In this document: piece after piece, positions 1-8,733 of the stretch
Layout: each line of letters begins with the position of its first letter
How positions within the stretch are numbered: the first letter of the stretch is position 1
Assembly (NCBI RefSeq): GCF_000426065.1
Contig: NZ_AUEQ01000016.1
Coordinates: forward strand, 141,922 to 205,921
Length of the DNA stretch: 64,000 nt
From: Mycobacterium sp. URHD0025
Lineage (GTDB): Bacteria > Actinomycetota > Actinomycetes > Mycobacteriales > Mycobacteriaceae
Reading direction: 5' to 3'
Notes under the pieces: model-generated
Database searches by the model: none
The model's input: only the letters and a program-made list of their open reading frames with translations
Told to the model about the DNA's origin: nothing
Translations under genes and position numbers: made by a program

Positions 1-493
1 CTGGCAGGTCGGGAGTATCCCGCTCACCCTCGGCACCGGCGGCGGCTGCCTGCTCACGGGCCTGCTGTTCGGATGGATTCGCTCCAAGCGCCCGACGTTC
101 GGGCAATACGACTCGGATGCGGCCGACGTCATCAAGACGCTCGGCCTGGCCGTGTTCATCTGCGCCGTCGGATTGTCGTCGGGACCTCAAGCGGTCGCGC
201 TCGTCAAACAGTTCGGGATCGGTCTTCCCATCGCCGGCATCGCGATGACCGCGATACCGGCATTTTTGTCCCTTCTGGTGGCATGGAAGGTGATGCGCCT
301 GCCGGCACCGCTCGCGCTGGGCGCCATCACCGGCCAGCAGTGCTCGACCCCGGGTGTCACCGCCGTCCAGCAGGCCGCGGGCAACGCCACGCCGCTGATG
401 GCCTACACGATCGTCTACGCCTTTTCCAATGTGGCGCTGCCGCTCCTCGGCCCGGTCGTGGTCGCGATGGCCCACGCCATGGGCTCGACGTAA
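1..493 (+). CDS. AspT/YidE-family transporter, C-terminal part (5' end outside window)
   Basis: The reading frame is open from base 2 and ends at 491-493. The visible ~163 residues are very hydrophobic, with at least four membrane segments separated by short loops, and contain the motif GAITGQQCSTPGVTAVQQ. That Gly/Ser/Thr-rich membrane motif and the pattern of short helices fit the C-terminal half of the AspT/YidE/YbjL antiporter duplication family (the aspartate:alanine exchanger group). The N-terminal half and any TrkA_C domains would lie upstream of the window. The substrate cannot be told from this piece. Confidence 0.75.
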   Translation, partial: WQVGSIPLTLGTGGGCLLTGLLFGWIRSKRPTFGQYDSDAADVIKTLGLAVFICAVGLSSGPQAVALVKQFGIGLPIAGIAMTAIPAFLSLLVAWKVMRLPAPLALGAITGQQCSTPGVTAVQQAAGNATPLMAYTIVYAFSNVALPLLGPVVVAMAHAMGST

Positions 494-754
494 GCGACGC
501 TCCGGGCCCGGCGCGGCAGCCACCGGCGCCCGAATGCGATCTTTCTCACCATCGGCGCCGACTGTGACGTGCGCTGGTTGTTTGCCCGCCCTTCCGCGGA
601 AGTTGGCCTGGGCCTTTCTGATCGGAAACCCGGCGGTTTGCCGTTCAGACGGGCGAATTCCCGTTCGGACACGGCATCGGATTCCGTCCTACACCAGACT
701 TGACCGTAGACTCGGTTACGTCACCAAACCGCCCGCCCCGGGAGCAGCCCTATC

Positions 755-2296
755 GTGACTGGCCAGCAACTCGACGACGAGAACGAACCGCGCGAGGAAT
801 GCGGCGTATTCGGGGTCTGGGCCCCGGGTGAAGACGTCGCCAAGCTCACCTACTACGGCCTGTACGCGCTGCAGCACCGCGGCCAGGAAGCCGCGGGCAT
901 CGCCGTGTCCGACGGTTCGCAGATTCTGGTGTTCAAAGACCTCGGGTTGGTAAGCCAGGTGTTCGACGAGCAGACCCTGGCCGCGATGCCGGGACACGTC
1001 GCCGTCGGACACTGTCGCTACTCCACCACCGGCTCGACCACCTGGGAGAACGCCCAGCCGGTGTTCCGCAACACCGCGGCGGGCACCGGTGTCGCACTCG
1101 GCCATAACGGCAACCTGGTCAACACCGCCGAACTCGCCACCCGGGCCCGCGGCGCCGGACTGATCGACACGAGGCATTCCGGAAACATTGCGGCCACCAC
1201 CGATTCCGACATCCTGGGTGCGCTGCTGGCGCACGGCGCCGCCGACGCGACGCTGGAGCAGGCCGCCCTGGAGTTGCTGCCCACGGTGCGCGGAGCCTTC
1301 TGCCTGACCTTCATGGACGAGAACACCCTCTACGCCGCGCGCGACCCGCACGGGGTGCGTCCGCTGGCCCTCGGGCGCCTCGACCGAGGCTGGGTGGTGG
1401 CCTCGGAAACCGCTGCACTCGACATCGTCGGGGCGTCCTTCGTCCGGGACATCGAGCCCGGTGAACTCCTGGCCATCGACGCCGACGGCGTGCGCTCCTC
1501 CCGGTTCGCCAACCCCGAACCCAAAGGTTGCGTCTTCGAGTACGTCTACCTCGCCCGCCCGGACAGCACGCTGGTGGGCCGGTCGGTACACGCCACGCGC
1601 GTCGACATCGGCCGCCGGCTGGCCCGGGAACACCCGATCGACGCCGACCTGGTGATCGGTGTCCCGGAATCGGGCACACCGGCGGCAGTCGGCTACGCCC
1701 AGGAATCAGGCATCCCGTTCGGACAGGGCCTGATGAAGAACGCCTACGTGGGCCGCACCTTCATCCAGCCGTCACAGACCATCCGGCAGCTCGGTATCCG
1801 GCTCAAACTCAACCCGCTGCGGGAGGTGATCCGCGGCAAGCGGCTCATCGTCGTGGACGATTCGATCGTGCGCGGCAACACCCAGCGCGCCCTGGTCCGC
1901 ATGCTGCGTGAGGCCGGTGCCCTCGAGGTTCACGTTCGGATCGCCTCACCGCCGGTGAAATGGCCCTGCTTCTACGGCATCGACTTCGCCACCCCGGCCG
2001 AGCTCATCGCCAATGCCGCGTCCGCCGAGCACCCCGGCGAGATGCTGGAGGCGGTACGGCATGCCATCGGCGCCGACACCCTCGGCTACATCTCCCAGCA
2101 GGGCATGATCGCGGCCACCGAACAGCCGCCGACCCGGCTGTGCTCGGCCTGCTTCGACGGGAACTACCCGATCGAACTGCCCGGAGAGACCGCGCTGGGC
2201 AAGAACGTCATCGAGCACATGCTCGCCACCGCGGCCCGCACCGGTGTCCCGCTGCAGACCGACAACGACAACGCATCGGCGCTGCGCAGGCCCTGA
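755..2296 (+). CDS. purF: Amidophosphoribosyltransferase (glutamine PRPP amidotransferase)
   Basis: The first enzyme of de novo purine synthesis; it makes 5-phosphoribosylamine from PRPP and glutamine. The GTG start gives a 15-residue propeptide before Cys16 in REECGVFG, the expected N-terminal nucleophile after processing. The glutaminase domain covers roughly residues 16-240. The phosphoribosyltransferase domain carries the PRPP loop LIVVDDSIVRGNT. Cysteines in KGCVFEYVY, WPCFYGID and LCSACF match the 4Fe-4S ligands of the Bacillus-type enzyme. At 513 residues it is full length. purM follows 84 bases downstream on the same strand, so the two form a purine pair. Confidence 0.98.
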   Translation: MTGQQLDDENEPREECGVFGVWAPGEDVAKLTYYGLYALQHRGQEAAGIAVSDGSQILVFKDLGLVSQVFDEQTLAAMPGHVAVGHCRYSTTGSTTWENAQPVFRNTAAGTGVALGHNGNLVNTAELATRARGAGLIDTRHSGNIAATTDSDILGALLAHGAADATLEQAALELLPTVRGAFCLTFMDENTLYAARDPHGVRPLALGRLDRGWVVASETAALDIVGASFVRDIEPGELLAIDADGVRSSRFANPEPKGCVFEYVYLARPDSTLVGRSVHATRVDIGRRLAREHPIDADLVIGVPESGTPAAVGYAQESGIPFGQGLMKNAYVGRTFIQPSQTIRQLGIRLKLNPLREVIRGKRLIVVDDSIVRGNTQRALVRMLREAGALEVHVRIASPPVKWPCFYGIDFATPAELIANAASAEHPGEMLEAVRHAIGADTLGYISQQGMIAATEQPPTRLCSACFDGNYPIELPGETALGKNVIEHMLATAARTGVPLQTDNDNASALRRP

Positions 2297-2380
2297 GGTC
2301 TTCGCCCCGACCTTCTTGAGGCGCCCTTAACACCTCCTGCGCTGTACCGCCGCAACAGCGGGGCGGTAGCCTTGCTTGCG

Positions 2381-3472
<1,092 letters not shown>

Positions 3473-3475
3473 ACA

Positions 3476-3530
3476 TCAGACAAGGTCGCGCTGGTAAGCG
3501 TCATGCGCAACCAGCGCGACCTATGTCTGA
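3476..3530. terminator. Hairpin terminator between convergent purM and the DUF3073 gene
   Basis: TCAGACA plus AGGTCGCGCTGG (3476-3494) pairs with CCAGCGCGACCT (3511-3522) and, after one bulged A, TGTCTGA (3524-3530). That gives a 19-pair stem with a 16-base loop. No U-tract follows on either strand, which is common for mycobacterial terminators. Its place between two convergent genes suggests it serves both. Confidence 0.75.
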
Positions 3531-3554
3531 GTTCTGGGACGGAATGCAGGCGGC

Positions 3555-3728
3555 TCAGCGCCGCCAGTCATCCTCACCCGACCATTCGTCGGCGTCGTCA
3601 CTGACGTCACCGGAATCGGGAGATCCCGACAGCTCACGTTGGAGCTGACTGAAGTCGGTGTTCGGTGAGCTGTACTTCAACTCACGTGCCACCTTGGTCT
3701 GCTTTGCCTTCGCCCGGCCGCGGCCCAT
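3555..3728 (-). CDS. DUF3073 family small protein (Rv0810c-like)
   Basis: A 57-residue protein starting MGRGRAKAKQTKVAREL, the signature of the actinobacterial DUF3073 family; function unknown. It has a basic N-terminus, then a short hydrophilic region and an acidic C-terminus (DVSDDADEWSGEDD), and no membrane segment. An upstream in-frame ATG at 3764 would add 12 residues, but the family starts at the MGRGR methionine. Just upstream on the coding strand, GAGGGGG (the likely ribosome site) is followed by a C-run (3729-3740) that could pair with it and limit translation. Confidence 0.9.
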   Translation of the reverse strand: MGRGRAKAKQTKVARELKYSSPNTDFSQLQRELSGSPDSGDVSDDADEWSGEDDWRR

Positions 3729-3847
3729 GGGGGGACCCCCTCGCGCAATAACGGAGCGGCCCAATTGCTAGGCGGCTCCGATCTGTGTGTCTTTATTGTC
3801 CTGCCAACACTTTACCGTGCCCGCCCGCGAAGTGCTGTCAGGCCCTG

Positions 3848-3957
3848 CCTCACGGTGAGGGGCGGGGGTCCCGGCTGTCGTGCTTCGTTGCACGACAACA
3901 CGACCGTCACCTGGATCGCGGAATCCGCGCAGAGACGGTCGTCACGTCGTCGGTGAC
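3848..3957. promoter_or_regulatory. Cluster of four inverted repeats between the YgfZ and DUF3073 genes
   Basis: This sits in the 265-base gap 3729-3993 between two minus-strand genes. It contains CCTCAC-G-GTGAGG (3848-3860), TGTCGTGC with GCACGACA (3876-3897, 6-base loop), CGACCGTC with GACGGTCG (3901-3941) enclosing CGCGG-AAT-CCGCG (3917-3929), and GTCAC with GTGAC (3941-3957). It may be the terminator of the upstream gene, an operator set, or a structured leader for DUF3073. I recognise no known riboswitch. Confidence 0.5.
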
Positions 3958-3993
3958 CGAGTGAGTTTACGTGCTCTTGCGCAGTTCCACGGC

Positions 3994-5088
3994 TCAACGC
4001 CCCCGCAGGCGGTCGACCGCCGCGCGGCCGGCGCCGGCGGTGGCGTCCGCCTCCGGCATGGAATCCGGGTCGATCACGGCCGGTGCTTGCGCCTCGGCCC
4101 CCGCGACCAGTTCTGTATCGACCGGTAATCCCCGTTTGAGCAGCGCCAACGCGATCGGGCCCTCGTCGGCGTGCTCCACGACCGTGCCGATCCGGCCGAC
4201 GTTGCGTCCACCGGCGGTCACCGTGTCGCCGGTCACCGGCCGGTCGGAGGAGCCGTCGAGCTGCAGGACCACCAGCATCCGGGGCGGTTTACCCAGGTTG
4301 TGTACCCGGGCGACAGTCTCCTGGCCGCGGTAGCAACCCTTGTCGAGGTGGACCGCGCCGACACCGGGCTCACCGATCCAGCCGACCTCGTGCGGGATCG
4401 TGCGCTCATCGGTGTCCACGCCCAAGCGAGGACGCCCGGCCGCCACCCGATGGGCCTCGTACGCCCAGACACCGGCCGGCCGGACACCGGCCTCGGTGAG
4501 CCGCCGGGTGTATTCGGCGACGGACTGCCGTGGCACCACCAGGTCCAGTTCGATGCCCGGAGCGGGCAGCCGCCGCAGGAAGCCACCGCCGGGCAATGCC
4601 ACGGCCGTGGCCTCGGACGGCAGCTGAGCGCAGCCAAGGGCCTCGATGACCTGCTGGTCGGCCAGCCCGGGCCCGAGCAACGACAGCACTGCCATATCCG
4701 CAGACTCGATCTGCACGTCGGCCCAGAACACCATCTTGCGCAGGTAGGCCAGCAGCGGTTCACCCCGCCACGGCTCGGTGTCCACGTAGGTGGTGCCGCC
4801 GAGATCGGTCTGGAGCCAGTGATCTTCGACACGGCCCTGCAGATCCAGGCTCAAGTTCTCGGTCACCGCGCCCTCGGGCAATGCGCTGACGTGCTGGCTG
4901 GAGATGCTGTGCAGCCACGTCAGACGGTCCTTGCCCGTCAGGGTCAGGACCGCGCGGTGGGAGCGGTCCACCCAGACCGCGGCACTTGCCGCGGAGCGCT
5001 GTTCACCGAGCGGGTCACCGTAATGCCAGACGGCGCCGGCATCGGGAGTGGCCTCGGGCGCCGGAACTGCTGACGGTTGTGCAGACAT
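3994..5088 (-). CDS. YgfZ/GcvT-like folate-binding protein
   Basis: A 364-residue protein of the YgfZ family (Rv0811c-like), tetrahydrofolate-binding relatives of the glycine cleavage T-protein that help Fe-S enzymes work. The defining motif KGCYRGQE is at residues 250-257, containing the conserved Cys252. The N-terminal domain around residues 40-130 has the GcvT-like fold pattern. It is cytoplasmic, with no signal peptide. It is divergent from the aminotransferase gene, with only 36 bases between the starts. Confidence 0.92.
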   Translation of the reverse strand: MSAQPSAVPAPEATPDAGAVWHYGDPLGEQRSAASAAVWVDRSHRAVLTLTGKDRLTWLHSISSQHVSALPEGAVTENLSLDLQGRVEDHWLQTDLGGTTYVDTEPWRGEPLLAYLRKMVFWADVQIESADMAVLSLLGPGLADQQVIEALGCAQLPSEATAVALPGGGFLRRLPAPGIELDLVVPRQSVAEYTRRLTEAGVRPAGVWAYEAHRVAAGRPRLGVDTDERTIPHEVGWIGEPGVGAVHLDKGCYRGQETVARVHNLGKPPRMLVVLQLDGSSDRPVTGDTVTAGGRNVGRIGTVVEHADEGPIALALLKRGLPVDTELVAGAEAQAPAVIDPDSMPEADATAGAGRAAVDRLRGR

Positions 5089-5124
5089 AGGCCAACTCTA
5101 CGTTTGTCGTTACGCTGGCGACCC

Positions 5125-6003
5125 ATGGCGAGCCCACCATCCGTACTGGTCACCCTTGACGGGCAGATCCACGATCCCGACGCTCCGCTGCTGTATGCCG
5201 ACGACCTGGCCGCTGTACGGGGCGACGGGGTTTTCGAGACGCTGCTGGTGCGCGATGGCAGGCCGTGCCTCCTGGAGGCCCACCTGGGGCGGTTGACCCA
5301 GTCCGCCAAGATGCTCGATCTCCCTGAGCCTGATCTGGACGCTTGGCGAGCGGCCGTACTGCTGGGGGCCGAGCGTTGGACCGCGGAGAACGACGGCGAC
5401 GGCGTACTGCGCCTGGTATACAGCCGGGGGCGGGAGAGCGGCGGTCCCGCGACCGCGTTCGCCACCATCGGCGCACTGGCCGACCGGGTGGCCGGGGTTC
5501 GGCGTGACGGGCTGGCCGCGATCACCCTGGACCGCGGACTGCCGCTGAACGCCAGTGACATGCCGTGGTTGGCCGCGGGTGCCAAGACACTGTCCTACGC
5601 GGTGAACATGGCTGCGCTGCGGCATGCCGAGCGTCACGGAGCGGGCGACGTGATCTTCGTCAGCTCCGACGGCTATGTGTTGGAGGGACCGCGCTCGACC
5701 GTGGTGATCGCGACCGAAGGCGCCGACGGCCAGTCGATGCTGCTCACCCCGCCGCCGTGGTATCCGATCCTGCGCGGCACCACTCAAAAGGCATTGTTCG
5801 AGGTGGCTCGGGACAAGGGCTTTGACTGCGACTTCCGGGCTCTCACGCCGTCGGATCTGCTTGGCGCGCAAGGTGTCTGGCTGGTTTCCAGCATCACCCT
5901 CGCGGCCCGGGTGCACACCCTGGACGGCCGGCCGCTGCCCTATCCGCCGCTGGCAGCCGATGTCTCCGGCCTGGTCGACGCCGCGATCGTCAGCGATCGC
6001 TGA
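5125..6003 (+). CDS. Class IV aminotransferase, PabC-like aminodeoxychorismate lyase
   Basis: A PLP enzyme of fold type IV, 292 residues. The start is ATG 5125 (MASPPSVLVTLDG); an earlier in-frame start overlaps the divergent gene and lacks family similarity. YADDLAAVRGDGVFETLLV is the typical N-terminal substrate loop, and the PLP lysine is in AGAKTLSYAVN. The C-terminal WLVSSITLAARV is also conserved. Position and sequence match Rv0812, annotated as an amino acid or aminodeoxychorismate aminotransferase/lyase. A role in 4-aminobenzoate and folate synthesis is likely, and the neighbouring YgfZ binds folate, but branched-chain or D-amino acid activity cannot be excluded. Confidence 0.88.
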   Translation: MASPPSVLVTLDGQIHDPDAPLLYADDLAAVRGDGVFETLLVRDGRPCLLEAHLGRLTQSAKMLDLPEPDLDAWRAAVLLGAERWTAENDGDGVLRLVYSRGRESGGPATAFATIGALADRVAGVRRDGLAAITLDRGLPLNASDMPWLAAGAKTLSYAVNMAALRHAERHGAGDVIFVSSDGYVLEGPRSTVVIATEGADGQSMLLTPPPWYPILRGTTQKALFEVARDKGFDCDFRALTPSDLLGAQGVWLVSSITLAARVHTLDGRPLPYPPLAADVSGLVDAAIVSDR

Positions 6004-6082
6004 GCTGCCGATAAATCGCTTGTCGAGGTGCGCCGACGAGGGTACTTTCGTTGGCACACAGGGAAGGAGGTGGTCCGACAAA

Positions 6083-6121
6083 TTGAGTGACTTATGGACA
6101 TGTGAGGTGGCTGCCCGCTAG
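6083..6121 (+). CDS. Candidate 12-residue peptide MSDLWTCEVAAR behind a very strong ribosome site
   Basis: AAGGAGGTGGTCC at 6064-6076 is complementary to almost the whole 3' end of 16S rRNA. It is followed by a TTG-initiated 12-codon frame encoding MSDLWTCEVAAR and ending in TAG. The spacing from GGAGG to TTG is 12 bases, longer than usual. Such a strong ribosome site is hard to explain unless something is translated here. The frame overlaps no annotated gene and lies between the aminotransferase gene and the convergent lipoprotein gene. Function unknown. Confidence 0.4.
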   Translation: MSDLWTCEVAAR

Positions 6122-6172
6122 CAGCGCCGGGGTAGTTGCCTGCGCGCGCTGGCGAATTCCCCGCAGTCACCC

Positions 6173-6224
6173 GGCCCCCGAGCCTCCCGGTCTGTCCAAC
6201 CAGGTACCAAGGCTCGGGGGCCGC
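6173..6224. terminator. Long GC-rich hairpin between convergent genes
   Basis: A perfect 14-pair stem: CGGCCCCCGAGCCT (6173-6186) pairs with AGGCTCGGGGGCCG (6211-6224) around a 24-base loop. It sits between the plus-strand aminotransferase/short peptide and the minus-strand lipoprotein gene, so it probably ends transcription from both sides. There is no U-tract. Confidence 0.7.
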
Positions 6225-6285
6225 CCCATATCTGGGGCAGCCCGTCGAACCCGCTGAATGGCGCGGTAGCCGGAGGATGCCTGAA

Positions 6286-6534
6286 CTAGCTGGGACCGGG
6301 CGCCAGCGTCGAGCACGCTTCGGTGGCCTTCTGCCAGGTCTGACCGTCCACCCCGGATGGCGGACCGGCGACCGGGCCGGGAGCCACCGGAACACCGTGC
6401 TGGGACAGGCAGTGCGCATACGTGCCATGCTCGGCCGGCGCTGAGGTGGGAGCCGGTTGCGGCCCCTCCGACGAGCAAGCACCGAGGAGCGCTGCTGCGG
6501 CAAGCAGACCTGCCGCCACGATCGACCGCCGCAT
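6286..6534 (-). CDS. Small lipoprotein
   Basis: An 82-residue secreted lipoprotein. The N-terminus MRRSIVAAGLLAAAALLGACSS is a signal peptide ending in the lipobox LLGAC, with lipidation at the Cys. The mature part is short and Pro-rich, with two further cysteines (AHCLSQHG and TEACSTL) that could form a disulfide. Its ATG overlaps the stop of the nitrobindin-like gene as TGATG, so the two are translationally coupled. Function unknown; the coupling suggests a related envelope or ligand-binding role. Confidence 0.8.
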   Translation of the reverse strand: MRRSIVAAGLLAAAALLGACSSEGPQPAPTSAPAEHGTYAHCLSQHGVPVAPGPVAGPPSGVDGQTWQKATEACSTLAPGPS

Positions 6535-7205
6535 CAGCCGACAAACCGTGACAGTCGGGCCGACAGATGCGGGACGAGCCCGCCGTCAGCATCTACACGT
6601 TCTTCCACGTAACCGAGGTCCCCGCCTTCGACGATTCCGTACAGCCGCTTGGCGCCGCCGACCAACAAGCCGGACTTGCTGCGGGCCAGTGCATCGGTGA
6701 CCAGCTCCCAGGACGACTGGGTGAGAGGCTTGCCGTAGAACAGCTCGACATAGCCGGCCGAATGGGCCAGCAGCAGTTCGATGGCCTGTGACTCGTCACG
6801 CCCGGCCGGATCGTCGGGATCGGTCACGAATCGCCAGAAGCCGCTCTCGCGCAGGCCGGGGGAGTCGTAATCGCCAGATGCGGTCAACCGCCACGTCCGG
6901 GAGTCCCAGTTCAGGTAATTACCGCCGTCGTGGGAGACGACGATCTGCTGACCGAACCGGTAGTCGCCATGGGTATCGCGACCTTCGCCCTCACCGCGCC
7001 AGACGCCGACCAACGGTAACAGCGCCAACAACGCGTCGCTGAGTTCGACGCCGTCGCGAAGGTTGGCGGTGTCAGCCGGCATCGGCAGGTCATCGAAGAC
7101 CGGAATGTTACGGGCCGCCGTTTCCTTGGCCCGCTCGGCGGCCGCCGCCAAGGCTCGATCACCGGATCCCGGCCCTCGCGCCGGGGCGTCGCCGCCGGAG
7201 GTCAC
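6534..7205 (-). CDS. Nitrobindin-like / FABP-like beta-barrel protein (DUF1794, Rv0813c-like)
   Basis: A 223-residue cytoplasmic protein. The motif GVWRGEGEG, the run of beta strands (YRFGQQIVVSHDGG, ESGFWRFV, YVELFYGKP) and the terminal PHLSARLSRFVG match the nitrobindin/THAP4-like beta-barrel family; the C-terminal His is the expected haem ligand position. The GTG start at 7205 is chosen because it overlaps the stop of the upstream 32-codon gene as GTGA and removes a poorly conserved N-terminal tail. M. tuberculosis Rv0813c has a fatty-acid-binding-protein-like fold. The natural ligand (haem/NO or lipid) is not settled by sequence. Confidence 0.88.
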   Translation of the reverse strand: MTSGGDAPARGPGSGDRALAAAAERAKETAARNIPVFDDLPMPADTANLRDGVELSDALLALLPLVGVWRGEGEGRDTHGDYRFGQQIVVSHDGGNYLNWDSRTWRLTASGDYDSPGLRESGFWRFVTDPDDPAGRDESQAIELLLAHSAGYVELFYGKPLTQSSWELVTDALARSKSGLLVGGAKRLYGIVEGGDLGYVEERVDADGGLVPHLSARLSRFVG

Positions 7206-7300
7206 GACTCGTCGGTGACGAGGCGGTACAGCGCGTACAACGCGAACCACGTGATGACCACGACGGCCGCGACGAGCATTATCTCGAAGAAGAGCACCAC
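7202..7300 (-). CDS. 32-residue leaderless membrane peptide coupled to the nitrobindin gene
   Basis: The GTG at 7300 opens a 32-codon frame beginning MVLFFEIMLVAAVVV and ending RLVTDES. One transmembrane helix (about residues 2-24) is followed by a short charged tail. The stop overlaps the GTG of the nitrobindin gene as GTGA. A -10 box TAGACT (7313-7308) ends exactly seven bases before the GTG, the geometry of a leaderless mycobacterial transcript. These features together argue for a real gene. It probably anchors, senses for, or regulates the downstream protein; no function is known to me. Confidence 0.7.
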   Translation of the reverse strand: MVLFFEIMLVAAVVVITWFALYALYRLVTDES

Positions 7301-7307
7301 GGGAATG

Positions 7308-7313
7308 AGTCTA
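7308..7313 (-). promoter_or_regulatory. -10 box of a leaderless transcript (32-residue peptide/nitrobindin/lipoprotein operon)
   Basis: TAGACT on the minus strand matches the mycobacterial TANNNT -10 consensus. The spacing of seven bases to the GTG at 7300 places the predicted first transcribed base on the start codon. No clear -35 is seen, as is usual for such promoters. Confidence 0.55.
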
Positions 7314-7363
7314 GTTCCTGGTCGAGGGTGTCGGCGCCCCGGGTCGGGACGCCCATATACACG

Positions 7364-7422
7364 CCGAACGTGGGCTTGTGTCCGAGATCACGATGAATCT
7401 TCGTACACAAGCCCACGTTCGG
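7364..7422. repeat. Long palindrome with 18-base perfect arms
   Basis: CCGAACGTGGGCTTGTGT (7364-7381) is the exact reverse complement of 7405-7422, with a 23-base loop. It lies between the sulfur operon end and the leaderless operon, both on the minus strand. It could be a terminator for the sulfur operon, a dispersed palindromic repeat, or a small mobile remnant. Perfect arms of this length exceed what most terminators in the window show. Confidence 0.75.
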
Positions 7423-7436
7423 GCGGCAGAAATCAA

Positions 7437-7550
7437 GCGGTGCCGATGGCGTAGCTCCTCATCGGCTCGTGCCTCGCCTTGATCGTCGCTACGCGGTGCC
7501 GCTGGCGCAGCTCCTCATCGGCTCGTGCCTCGCCTTGATCGTCGCTACGC
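7437..7550. repeat. Tandem duplication, two copies of 56 bp
   Basis: The unit beginning GCGGTGCCG and ending in GTCGCTAC occurs at 7437 and again at 7493, with only two substitutions seen, then a partial third start. The second copy contains the stop codon of the DUF1416 gene (7545-7547), so the duplication arose at the 3' end of that gene and extended its downstream region. No separate function is apparent. Confidence 0.85.
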
Positions 7551-7847
7551 GACCTTGACGTCGACCTCGTGGATGCCCGCACCGGACGGGGCCACGCTCG
7601 CGTCGCCGTTGCCCGCGGGGGACAGGGCGCGCAGCGTCCAGGTGCCCGGAGCGGCGAAGAACCGGAAGTCACCGGTCGCCGAGGCCACGACCTCAGCGGT
7701 GAACTCGTCGCTGGAGTCCAGCAGGCGCACGAAAGCGCCGCCGACCGCCTGGCCGGAACCGTCCACCACACGACCGGTGATCACGGTTTCCTTCTCCAGG
7801 TCGACGCCGGCGGGCAACGTCAGTCCTTGCTTGGGTGCAGAGCACAT
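7545..7847 (-). CDS. sseC: DUF1416 protein, SseC-like
   Basis: A 100-residue protein matching mycobacterial SseC2 (Rv0814c), starting MCSAPKQGLTLPAGVDLEKE. It has one domain of the carboxypeptidase-regulatory-like beta-sandwich type (TVITGRVVDGSGQAVGGAFV, FRFFAAPGTWTLRAL). It follows the sulfurtransferase gene with one base between stop and ATG, so it is the last gene of the cysteine-controlled operon. A role in sulfur metabolism is inferred from this fixed pairing; the biochemical activity is unknown. Confidence 0.93.
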   Translation of the reverse strand: MCSAPKQGLTLPAGVDLEKETVITGRVVDGSGQAVGGAFVRLLDSSDEFTAEVVASATGDFRFFAAPGTWTLRALSPAGNGDASVAPSGAGIHEVDVKVA

Positions 7848-7848
7848 A

Positions 7849-8685
7849 TCAACTTCCCAACTCGATCGGGGCGCCCACAAGGGAGCCGTATTCCGTCCAA
7901 CTGCCGTCGTAGTTCTTGACGTTCGCGTGTCCCAGCAGCTCCTGCAGCACGAACCAGGTGTGCGACGAACGCTCACCGATCCGGCAGTAGGCGATGGTCT
8001 CCTTGTCGCCGTCGAGGCCTGCCGCGGCGTACAGCTTGGCCAGTTCCTCGTCGGACTTGAAGGTGCCGTCCTCGTTGGCTGCCTTGCTCCACGGAACGTT
8101 GATGGCGCCGGGGATATGCCCGGGCCGCTGGCTCTGCTCCTGCGGCAGGTGCGCCGGGGCCAGGATCTTGCCCGAGAACTCGTCAGGGGAGCGCACGTCG
8201 ACGAGGTTCTTCTCGCCGATCGCGGCGATGACCTCGTCGCGGAAGGCACGGATGTTGTTGTCGGGTGCCGAGGCGGTGTACGAGGTTGCCGGCCGGGTCA
8301 CCGTGTCCTTGACGAGCGGGCGGCCGTCGAGCTGCCAGCGCTTGCGGCCGCCGTCGAGCAGCTTGACGTCGGCGTGGCCGTACAGCTTGAAGTACCAGTA
8401 GGCGTAGGCCGCGAACCAGTTGTTGTTGCCGCCGTAGAGGATCACCGTGTCGTCGTTGCTGATGCCCTTGTCGGACAGCAGCTTCGAAAACTGCTGCTGG
8501 TCGACGAAGTCGCGCTTGACGGCGTCCTGCAGATCGTCTTTCCAGTCCAGTTTGACGGCGCCGGGGATGTGCCCCTCGTCGTCGTAGGCGCTGGTGTTCT
8601 CGTCGACCTCGACGAACACCACGCCGGCGGTATCGAGGTTGTTCCCGGCCCACTCGGTCGAGACCAGGACGTCGGAACGTGCCAT
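7849..8685 (-). CDS. cysA2: Thiosulfate sulfurtransferase (rhodanese), CysA2/SseA-like
   Basis: A 278-residue protein with two tandem rhodanese domains (about 5-125 and 145-270). Only the second has the catalytic loop CRIGERS, with Cys234 as the sulfur carrier. It transfers sulfane sulfur from thiosulfate to a thiophilic acceptor. It lies in the operon DUF4395-sulfurtransferase-DUF1416, matching Rv0815c-Rv0814c, and is likely attenuated by the poly-cysteine leader upstream when cysteine is plentiful. Confidence 0.95.
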   Translation of the reverse strand: MARSDVLVSTEWAGNNLDTAGVVFVEVDENTSAYDDEGHIPGAVKLDWKDDLQDAVKRDFVDQQQFSKLLSDKGISNDDTVILYGGNNNWFAAYAYWYFKLYGHADVKLLDGGRKRWQLDGRPLVKDTVTRPATSYTASAPDNNIRAFRDEVIAAIGEKNLVDVRSPDEFSGKILAPAHLPQEQSQRPGHIPGAINVPWSKAANEDGTFKSDEELAKLYAAAGLDGDKETIAYCRIGERSSHTWFVLQELLGHANVKNYDGSWTEYGSLVGAPIELGS

Positions 8686-8733
8686 GTACGAATTCCTTTC
8701 GGTTGCTTGCTATTTGGAGATGTCAGGTGGGTG

